Shown: positions 6,515 through 11,921 of the stretch, in pieces
How the letters are laid out: every line of letters starts with the position of its first letter
Numbering within the stretch: position 1 is the first letter of the stretch
Origin: Deltaproteobacteria bacterium
GTDB taxonomy: Bacteria; Desulfobacterota; Desulfobacteria; Desulfobacterales; Desulfosalsimonadaceae
Direction: 5' to 3'
Assembly (NCBI GenBank): GCA_024280875.1
Contig: JAJRPH010000516.1
Location: 1-12,417 of the forward strand
Length of the DNA: 12,417 bases
Notes under the pieces: generated by a model
What the model saw: the letters and a program-made list of their open reading frames with translations, nothing else
Database searches by the model: none
What the model was told of the DNA's origin: nothing
Made by a program: the position numbers and the translations under genes

Positions 6515-7240
6515 TTAAATATTCAACAATAATAAAAGTGCGACCACCAGCGAATAAATCCCTGTGGATTCGGAAACCGCCTGTCCCACAAGCATGCTTC
6601 GGGTCATAAGTCCAAGGGTTAAAGGGTTCCTGGCAACTGCGGACACCGCTTTTCCCGCAGCCATCCCTTCACCGATTCCGGGACCGATACCTCCGAATCC
6701 CATGCACAGGCCAGCGCCGACCATACTGAAAGCCGGGACAATGGCCATTCCCATTGGCAGTTGCTTGTATAGAAGCAACAGAGAAATCAAAAATCCGTAA
6801 ATTGCCGTGGACTGAGCAACACCGGCTCCAATCAGCATGAGCGTATTGAGTTGTCCGGCAACCTTCGGCTGGCGACCGATACCCTCGCAGGCAGTTCCTG
6901 CCGGGAGTCCGGCCCCGATTCCGCATCCGATGGCGGAAAGCCCCATGGATAAACCTGCACCCAGATAGGCCCATGCTGTAAGAAGCGACTTGCCTTCCAT
7001 TGGGCTGAAAAGGAGCAGCATGGCAATCACAAGACCAAATATACCGGCTGTTTCCGCAACCGCCTGACCGACGAGCATGGTTTTAAGTATTTCGCCAGCC
7101 AGATTGGGTCTAAATGCAAGCGTTTCATTCGCTTTTCCGGCAGTATATCCTTCTCCGATAGCTGCACCGATGGCGGCAAACCCGACTGAAAGGCCTGCCC
7201 CTAAGACAGATGCCGCTTTAATCCATTCAATACCTGTCAT
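6515..7240 (-). CDS. atpE: ATP synthase F0 subunit c, fused triple hairpin (six helices), middle hairpin without carboxylates
   Basis: This 241-aa protein is three c-subunits in one chain: hairpin 1 at about 1-79, hairpin 2 at about 82-160, hairpin 3 at about 162-241, joined by short linkers (SPMEGKS, KQLPMGM). Each has the glycine-rich first helix (LGAGL.MG or a variant), a polar loop (FRP 43-45, RQP 123-125, RNP 204-206) and the second helix. Ion-site residues differ. Hairpin 1 has E30 and E63 with T64-A65; hairpin 3 has E191 and E224 with S225-T226; hairpin 2 has A110 and Q143 with S144-T145, so no carboxylate. An ordinary bacterial c is about 75-90 aa with one hairpin. The ATG comes one base after the stop of subunit a, so translation is probably coupled. 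Multi-hairpin proteolipids are known in archaeal and V-type rotors and in Acetobacterium; I know of no described three-hairpin F-type c of this layout. Confidence 0.95.
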   Translation of the reverse strand: MTGIEWIKAASVLGAGLSVGFAAIGAAIGEGYTAGKANETLAFRPNLAGEILKTMLVGQAVAETAGIFGLVIAMLLLFSPMEGKSLLTAWAYLGAGLSMGLSAIGCGIGAGLPAGTACEGIGRQPKVAGQLNTLMLIGAGVAQSTAIYGFLISLLLLYKQLPMGMAIVPAFSMVGAGLCMGFGGIGPGIGEGMAAGKAVSAVARNPLTLGLMTRSMLVGQAVSESTGIYSLVVALLLLLNI

Positions 7241-7241
7241 T

Positions 7242-7916
7242 TTATTTTACCTGCACTGAAATATATACCAAGGTTAACATCGTAAAAACAAATGCCTGGA
7301 TGGCGCCGACGAAGATACCAAAAAAAACGTTCAGAAAGGGAGGTATGAGTACGCTGTAAACCAGATAGGAAACCACCAGGATGATAATGGAACCGCCCAT
7401 GATGTTTCCAAACAGACGGAAGGAAATGGACACCACTTTTGCCAGTTCACCGATGACGTTCAAGGGCATCATGAAGAAAAACGGATCAAAGTATGTTTTG
7501 ATATAGGCTTTAAATCCCTTGGTTTTGATACCCACGTAATGGGATATGAAAAAGCCCAAAAGACCGAGGCTTAAAGGGGTGTTCAGGTCTTTGGTCGGTT
7601 CGTGCATGTATGGAATAATGCCGATCCAGTTTGACAGCAGCAGAAACATGAACAGCGCGCAGATCAGCGGCGCATATTTTTTCCCCAGTTCCTTGTCAAG
7701 AGCATCTTCGGTCAATGCAAAAAGTTGTGAAATAAACAATTCCCCCATGACCTGGATTGGGCCGGGGATGATCCGTTTTTTGCCGGCCGCCAGAAATCCG
7801 AATACCAGAAGGATACTCATGACAATCCATGTCATGATGATTACTTCAAGGTTGAACGTCAGGTTGTGTCCAAAAAACGGGATAATCAGTTGATGTATTC
7901 TGCCTAACTCTTTCAT
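7242..7916 (-). CDS. atpB: ATP synthase F0 subunit a
   Basis: This 224-aa stator subunit contains the two ion half-channels. It has five or six membrane helices: about 23-43, 82-104, 113-130, 145-165 and on through 167-190, and 194-222. The essential arginine is R167 in SISFRLFGN (163-171), with E157 in NVIGEL and Q207 in GAIQAFVFTML, the usual partners in the last two helices. It is somewhat shorter than the ~270-aa E. coli a, as is common in bacteria with short N-termini. No clear Shine-Dalgarno sequence precedes the ATG; it begins 10 bp after the atpI-like stop, so coupling is likely. The triple-hairpin c starts one base after its stop codon. Identity is secure. Confidence 0.94.
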   Translation of the reverse strand: MKELGRIHQLIIPFFGHNLTFNLEVIIMTWIVMSILLVFGFLAAGKKRIIPGPIQVMGELFISQLFALTEDALDKELGKKYAPLICALFMFLLLSNWIGIIPYMHEPTKDLNTPLSLGLLGFFISHYVGIKTKGFKAYIKTYFDPFFFMMPLNVIGELAKVVSISFRLFGNIMGGSIIILVVSYLVYSVLIPPFLNVFFGIFVGAIQAFVFTMLTLVYISVQVK

Positions 7917-7926
7917 AATTAATTTT

Positions 7927-8316
7927 TTACGCAGTTTTCTTTTGAGTTGAGTTATAAATCAGGCGGATGATTTCATCCGTCAGGATGACCAACTGAATCA
8001 TAAAAAGTCCGCAGACAGTCGCCGCAATATGAAACCGTTCGAGTTTAATGGCGGCTACAATCGGGATTGCCATCAACCCGTAACGCAAAAAAATGGACAG
8101 AAAAGATAAGCCCATGGTTTTGTTTTTGGATTGTCCGATTTTCATCGGCAGGCTTTCGCCCATTAAAATAAAATTAAGGATGCTGAAAATTGTCCCGAGG
8201 ATCAGCCCTTTGCCAATGGGTTTTAAACCGAACAGAAAAAATGAAATACCGGCAAATATCGCAAGTGTAATTGCGATAGAGCAATATTTTTTTTGAGTGT
8301 TTCTAATTTGTTCCAT
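7927..8316 (-). CDS. atpI: AtpI/AtpR-like ATP synthase accessory membrane protein
   Basis: This 129-aa protein (from the ATG at 8316) has four predicted helices, about 11-30, 35-53, 68-90 and 97-115, with SIFLRYGLMAI (about 74-84) resembling the conserved arginine region of the AtpI/UncI family. AtpI proteins help c-ring assembly and are usually encoded just before subunit a, as here. An in-frame upstream start at 8388 would add 24 polar residues encoded inside the preceding gene and is less likely; the 8316 start overlaps the upstream gene by 14 bp. No good ribosome binding site is seen. Help in assembling a mixed rotor is inferred. AtpI and AtpR are hard to separate at this sequence level. 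Confidence 0.75.
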   Translation of the reverse strand: MEQIRNTQKKYCSIAITLAIFAGISFFLFGLKPIGKGLILGTIFSILNFILMGESLPMKIGQSKNKTMGLSFLSIFLRYGLMAIPIVAAIKLERFHIAATVCGLFMIQLVILTDEIIRLIYNSTQKKTA

Positions 8317-8566
8317 TATGACTGTTTTCGTCTTCGAAAATTTCCATGATCTGCCGGTAGACAACCACTGCTCCGCCGATGACTCCAAGGATGGTAAAAA
8401 CGGTTACAAACAACCCTTTAATTCCCAACCATTTATCGATTTGAAAGCCAACATAAAAGCAGAAACCGACACATCCGACCATGGTGAGGCCCAGTTGCAT
8501 AACAATCTGCATGTTTTCCGCCCAGGGCCGGTTCTTTTTGTAATCAAATATTTTTTTATTATTCAT
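8303..8566 (-). CDS. atpZ: AtpZ-like small F0F1-ATPase accessory protein
   Basis: This 87-aa protein (ATG at 8566) has a basic start, then two membrane helices, about 20-42 and 51-71, separated by FQIDKWLG (41-48). That is the pattern of the AtpZ/AtpI-type 'F0F1-ATPase subunit' family: GxxxG-containing helix, DxWLG-like turn, second glycine-rich helix and a short charged tail. It is the first gene of the F0 operon, and its 3' end overlaps the atpI-like gene by 14 bp. AtpZ with AtpI has been linked to cation uptake or c-ring assembly in other bacteria. A TTG at 8608 would extend it by 14 residues but lies in the candidate promoter. The GAAGAG immediately before the ATG is unusually close for a ribosome binding site, so the start is uncertain. 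Confidence 0.75.
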   Translation of the reverse strand: MNNKKIFDYKKNRPWAENMQIVMQLGLTMVGCVGFCFYVGFQIDKWLGIKGLFVTVFTILGVIGGAVVVYRQIMEIFEDENSHNGTN

Positions 8567-8598
8567 CTCTTCACAATATATATTAGGATGAATTCGGT

Positions 8599-8628
8599 TT
8601 GATAACAAATTATTGTTTTTGTAGTCAA
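8599..8628 (-). promoter_or_regulatory. Candidate sigma-70 promoter of the F0 operon
   Basis: On the minus strand TTGACT (8623-8628) is separated by 18 bp from TATCAA (8599-8604). The start of transcription would be near 8592, about 25 nt before the ATG at 8566. Other AT-rich hexamers upstream (for example TTGAGT at 8658-8663) could also serve. Confidence 0.45.
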
Positions 8629-8720
8629 GGAAATAATTTAATTTTTTTTATATCTTAACTCAAATAGAAAAAATTAAACCTTTGATCACGCGTAAGGGAA
8701 AATGCCATGTAAAACAGCGT

Positions 8721-8741
8721 AAAAACAGGCAATATTCCTGT
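8721..8741 (-). terminator. Candidate terminator of the receiver-PATAN-roadblock gene
   Basis: On the minus strand ACAGG, a seven-base loop and CCTGT are followed by TTTT. The stem is only five base pairs, so it is a weak call. It sits about 95 bp after the gene's stop and before the F0 promoter, where a terminator is expected. Confidence 0.4.
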
Positions 8742-8834
8742 GACAGTTTTGTCAGGTGGTTTCCGTCTATAGATACAGGCAAGGTGGTCGTGGATTATTA
8801 TATGGAATTTTGTTGATAGTGAGGTAAAGAAGAA

Positions 8835-9974
8835 TTAAGCGGATGCCAGAATCTGGGGGATCACTCGTAAAAGCTGGGTCTGCATGAAAAATCCGTTGCC
8901 TTCAGGCGTCATGAGGCCGATAAACCGGAAGTTCCCTTCCTTGTAAACATCGGATGTCATCATGATGACAATCGCTTTTTTGGTGTGTACCGTCAGTCCG
9001 GTACATCGGTCCAGGCCTTTCTGTCTGACTGTTTTACTGCATTGGGCAAACATGTTGTTGAATTCTTTTGAAAATCCTTTAAAATCGACTGATTTATTCG
9101 CCACATCAAATGCCAGGACCTTTCCGTCCGGACTTAATATGGCCAGCCCGCTATAGCCCTTAATGGTTTTTATTATATTGACATGGCGAGATAAAGAAGT
9201 CTGTAGCTTTGACTGACCGGCAACAGGCGCAGGCTGGGATACCGGTACGGACAGCTCAATGGGTTGCAGGGCTGCCGCCTGTTTAGGGAGCGGTTTGGGC
9301 TTTGATTTTTCTTTCCAGATGGCGCCGGCAATTTCAAGCAGTTTGGTGTTAATTTTTTGTTCGGTATTCTCTTCCGGCAATCTTGAAAATGAAATGCTGA
9401 CACTTTCCCATCTGGCCATGTCTTTGGCAGCCTGATCACCGGTGATATGGTTGTAATGCGCGTCTAAAAGAACGCCGGAGTCAAAATACAAATTTCCTTT
9501 TTTCCGGCTTCCGCTGACGACTTCCATTCGGCATGTTTTTCTGCTTAATACAATCAGCGGCAGAAAATTTTTTAACGTCATGCCTTTCATGGTCAGGCCT
9601 TCGTCCTTCAGGTTTAGCCCGACAAATATAATGGAAGCCAACGCTCCAAACTCAAACGGTTTCTCCAGATAATAGAGGACATCTTCATGCCCGGTCCGGT
9701 CTGTAAACCAGGGCCTTGGCATACCTTCTTCCAGCATGACCACGCAAGGCGTTGACGGATGATTTCGTGTCATGTATGCCAGTAGTTGAACGCCGTCAAT
9801 ATCAGATAGTTTGATGTCCGTAATGAGAACGGTCGGTTTTGTCGTTTTTAGTATGCTGACGGCGGATTTCCCGCTCTGCGCGGTCAATAGTTCAAAATGA
9901 TGCAGCTCTTTGAACCCCTTTTCAATCCGGTCCAGATTTTTCTTGTCGCTGTCGACGATGAGAACTTTATCCAT
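8835..9974 (-). CDS. Receiver-PATAN(DUF4388)-roadblock domain protein
   Basis: This 379-aa cytosolic protein (ATG at 9974; a GTG at 9983 would add three residues). Residues 1-120 are a response-regulator receiver: D8 and D10 in the acidic pocket, D53 as phospho-acceptor (LITDIKLSD) and K105 (LEKPF). The Thr/Ser expected after the fourth strand is hydrophobic here (CVVMLEEG), so the switch may be atypical. Residues about 127-210 resemble the PATAN/DUF4388 domain (GNLYFDSGVLLDAHY, GDQAAKDMARW). A Pro/Gln-rich linker (about 225-255) leads to a roadblock/LC7-like domain (about 262-375; GYSGLAILSPDGKVLAF). There is no DNA-binding domain and no adjacent kinase, so a role in signalling or polarity through protein contacts is inferred. 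GGTG six bases before the ATG supports this start. It is a single-gene unit between the F0 operon and a divergent nuclease gene. Confidence 0.85.
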   Translation of the reverse strand: MDKVLIVDSDKKNLDRIEKGFKELHHFELLTAQSGKSAVSILKTTKPTVLITDIKLSDIDGVQLLAYMTRNHPSTPCVVMLEEGMPRPWFTDRTGHEDVLYYLEKPFEFGALASIIFVGLNLKDEGLTMKGMTLKNFLPLIVLSRKTCRMEVVSGSRKKGNLYFDSGVLLDAHYNHITGDQAAKDMARWESVSISFSRLPEENTEQKINTKLLEIAGAIWKEKSKPKPLPKQAAALQPIELSVPVSQPAPVAGQSKLQTSLSRHVNIIKTIKGYSGLAILSPDGKVLAFDVANKSVDFKGFSKEFNNMFAQCSKTVRQKGLDRCTGLTVHTKKAIVIMMTSDVYKEGNFRFIGLMTPEGNGFFMQTQLLRVIPQILASA

Positions 9975-10020
9975 AAAATTCACCGATTATTTTGGACTTT
10001 GTAAACTTCAATAGTCATCC

Positions 10021-10050
10021 TTGACATTAAAAAAATATTTAAATTATTTT
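10021..10050 (+). promoter_or_regulatory. Candidate promoter for the nuclease operon
   Basis: A perfect TTGACA (10021-10026) is 18 bp before TATTTT (10045-10050). It would give a ~230-nt leader before the nuclease ATG at 10286, which is long; a closer promoter near the TAATAT at 10273-10278 is possible but lacks a good -35. Confidence 0.35.
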
Positions 10051-10059
10051 ATAACTATT

Positions 10060-10089
10060 TTAATAAATGGGAAATTGCTTGTATGTCAA
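10060..10089 (-). promoter_or_regulatory. Candidate promoter for the receiver-PATAN-roadblock gene
   Basis: On the minus strand a perfect TTGACA (10084-10089) is 18 bp before TATTAA (10060-10065). Transcription would start near 10053, leaving about 80 nt of leader before the ATG at 9974. Its -10 lies ten base pairs from the -10 of the opposing plus-strand candidate. Confidence 0.45.
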
Positions 10090-10232
10090 TATAATTTTGT
10101 CATAATGTCATGATATTTTGATAAAAAATGGTTGTGATCGGTTGTCAATCCGCTTCATTTGGAGATTGTCAGAATAAGTGAAAGAGTGTTTTAACTTCAC
10201 ATAATCTATGATAGCGAGTATGCATTGAATTC

Positions 10233-10267
10233 TTTTGCCGATTCCTTTTGCCGATTCCTTTCGCCGG
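10233..10267 (+). repeat. 13-bp tandem repeat, 2.7 copies
   Basis: TTTTGCCGATTCC occurs at 10233-10245 and again at 10246-10258, followed by a partial third unit TTTCGCCGG. It ends 19 bp before the nuclease start codon, within its leader. The unit is out of frame with any gene; it could be a slipped-strand length-variable site or a protein-binding array. Confidence 0.7.
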
Positions 10268-10285
10268 TGACGATAATATGAAATT

Positions 10286-11890
10286 ATGAAACAGTTTATT
10301 TCCCACATACCTATATTCTTACTATTGCTTTTCGGCTGCGGTGCCAGTCCGGGGTATGGTGCGTCGTTTAAAATTGTCAGCTATAATGTTGAAAACCTGT
10401 TTGATATGCATGCCGATGTAACGGAGTATCCGGAATTCAGACCCGGCGGAGCGTTCGGCTGGGACAGCAACATGCTGGATGTGAAGGTGGGAAATATTGC
10501 GTCAGTATTAAAAGACCTGGATTCGGAAATTATTGCATTGCAGGAAATCGAATCGGAAAACGCCTTGGTATTATTACAGGAACGACTTTCCCTGATGGGT
10601 GTTAAATACTCCTATGCGGAAATTGCTGTTGGTCGGAAAACACCTGTCAGGTGCGCGGTTTTATCAAGATTCCCAATTATTTTAAAAGAAGAAATCCGGG
10701 TAGGGCATGATAATGAACGAAGCATTCTCAAGGTTGTCCTTGATATTGAGAACAAGCCTCTGGTCCTTTATGTCAACCACTGGAAATCCAAATCCGGCCC
10801 TGAAAGCAGAAGGCTGAAATATGCCGGCGCCCTGGCTGCGGATATTTTAAAACTGGCGTGTGATGTCGATTTTATCTTAATCGGTGACTTTAATTCGGAT
10901 TACAATGAATATGAAACATTTAAAGATGAATCCCGCTTTAACGATACCCATGGCATTACAGGCATCAATCATATTATAAAAACCGTAAAGGGCACGCAGA
11001 TTGTCGATGAATCTTTTTTAACACAACAGAAAGACTGTCAATATGTTTATAACCTCTGGCTTGAAATTCCGGAAAGCAGACGCTGGTCCGTGAATTTTTT
11101 CGGTCAAAAAAACAGTCCGGACAGTATGATTGTGTCCAAGGGTTTATATGATAAAAAGGGAATTTCATATGTGGATAATTCGTTTGATAAATTTGATCCG
11201 GATTATCTGTTTGACGACAATAAAGTATTTCGTTGGCAGCGGGCGGCAAGGGGAAAGGGGCGGCATCTGGGCAAAGGCTATTCGGACCACTTGCCGATTT
11301 ATGCAGAATTTTCCACAGAACCCTTTTGCTTTGCATCTCAGCAAACACAGATTTTGTCGGAACCTGAATCGCTGAGTATAGCTGATTTATACCGCTTGAA
11401 AAAAGGGCCGGTGAATGTCGTTATTCATGATGGTGTCGTAATCTATAAACAAAGCGACCATGCGGTGATTAAACAGAAAAACGGCCGGGCAATCTATGTT
11501 TACAAAGCGGCAAAAGAACTGCAATATGGAATAAAGTATGATATGACGGTCACGCAGTTAAATCGGTATTATGGAAATTTGGAAATTACAGACATCAAAG
11601 ATGCAAAAGCAGTCGGCCGGGAAGCGGACATGAATGCATATTATATTAATAATTCAGCTACCGATTTTGCCGCGCCTGATTTTCGAAATGAAGTTATTGA
11701 ACAAGTGAACGGGATTTATGAAAATGGATGGTTCCATTATGGCGATGATCGAAAAATCAAGGTTTATTTTTCAGGCCGTATATTAAAGCCTCGGAATTTT
11801 TCGGCAATTACGTTTTCTTATGTCAGGATCGGATTCCACCGTCATCCTGAAATTATAGTGGAAAAAATGGATCAGATCCAAATGAATTAA
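10286..11890 (+). CDS. Exported endonuclease/exonuclease/phosphatase-family protein with C-terminal extra domain
   Basis: This 534-aa protein has a signal sequence at about 1-26 with a possible lipobox LFGC (C18) or signal-peptidase-I site after GYGA. The EEP (DNase I-like) domain at about 27-343 shows its metal and catalytic motifs in order: SYNVENLFD (N34), ALQEIE (E87), VNHWKS (H165), IGDFNSD (D201, N203), NSPDSM (D279) and YSDHLP (D334, H335). Residues about 363-440 read like a small beta domain (VIHDGVVIYK, GRAIYVYKA, MTVTQLNRYYGNLEIT) resembling OB-fold modules attached to secreted nucleases; this is inferred from pattern only. A second stretch to 534 is unassigned. It probably degrades extracellular or periplasmic nucleic acid or phosphoester. 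No close Shine-Dalgarno precedes the ATG; a three-codon frame beginning at 10278 ends across it as ATGA. The next gene begins 31 bp downstream. Confidence 0.88.
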   Translation: MKQFISHIPIFLLLLFGCGASPGYGASFKIVSYNVENLFDMHADVTEYPEFRPGGAFGWDSNMLDVKVGNIASVLKDLDSEIIALQEIESENALVLLQERLSLMGVKYSYAEIAVGRKTPVRCAVLSRFPIILKEEIRVGHDNERSILKVVLDIENKPLVLYVNHWKSKSGPESRRLKYAGALAADILKLACDVDFILIGDFNSDYNEYETFKDESRFNDTHGITGINHIIKTVKGTQIVDESFLTQQKDCQYVYNLWLEIPESRRWSVNFFGQKNSPDSMIVSKGLYDKKGISYVDNSFDKFDPDYLFDDNKVFRWQRAARGKGRHLGKGYSDHLPIYAEFSTEPFCFASQQTQILSEPESLSIADLYRLKKGPVNVVIHDGVVIYKQSDHAVIKQKNGRAIYVYKAAKELQYGIKYDMTVTQLNRYYGNLEITDIKDAKAVGREADMNAYYINNSATDFAAPDFRNEVIEQVNGIYENGWFHYGDDRKIKVYFSGRILKPRNFSAITFSYVRIGFHRHPEIIVEKMDQIQMN

Positions 11891-11910
11891 ATATGACTCG
11901 GAGAGTATTG

Positions 11911-11915
11911 AAAGG
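11911..11915 (+). promoter_or_regulatory. Ribosome binding site deciding a GTG start
   Basis: AAAGG lies six bases before GTG at 11922, the first in-frame start that yields a membrane protein N-terminus. The GGAGAG at 11900-11905 is too far upstream for this start. Confidence 0.6.
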
Positions 11916-11921
11916 TCTATT

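Larger units (their letters stand above)
9975..10285. other. Divergent intergenic region with face-to-face promoter candidates
   Basis: This 311-bp AT-rich gap lies between two divergent genes. It contains two consensus TTGACA hexamers on opposite strands that point towards each other, three TGTCA boxes (10084-10111) and a 13-bp tandem repeat (10233-10267). A 66-codon minus-strand reading frame crossing it has no ribosome binding site or recognisable content and is not called. Confidence 0.55.

Noticed and set aside
6515..7240. Triple-hairpin c as a V-type proteolipid belonging to a V-ATPase
   Set aside because: It sits between F-type a and c genes, each hairpin has F-type loop and helix lengths, and no V-type subunit genes are present.
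8317..8388. Upstream start at 8388 for the atpI-like gene
   Set aside because: The added 24 residues are polar, encoded in another frame of the preceding gene, and unlike the AtpI N-terminus.
8567..8608. TTG at 8608 as start of the atpZ-like gene
   Set aside because: There is no ribosome binding site, and the codon overlaps the candidate promoter region; the ATG at 8566 gives a family-like N-terminus.
10108..10308. A 66-codon minus-strand frame across the divergent intergenic region
   Set aside because: No ribosome binding site, contains the 13-bp tandem repeat, and overlaps the nuclease start; looks like chance in AT-rich DNA.
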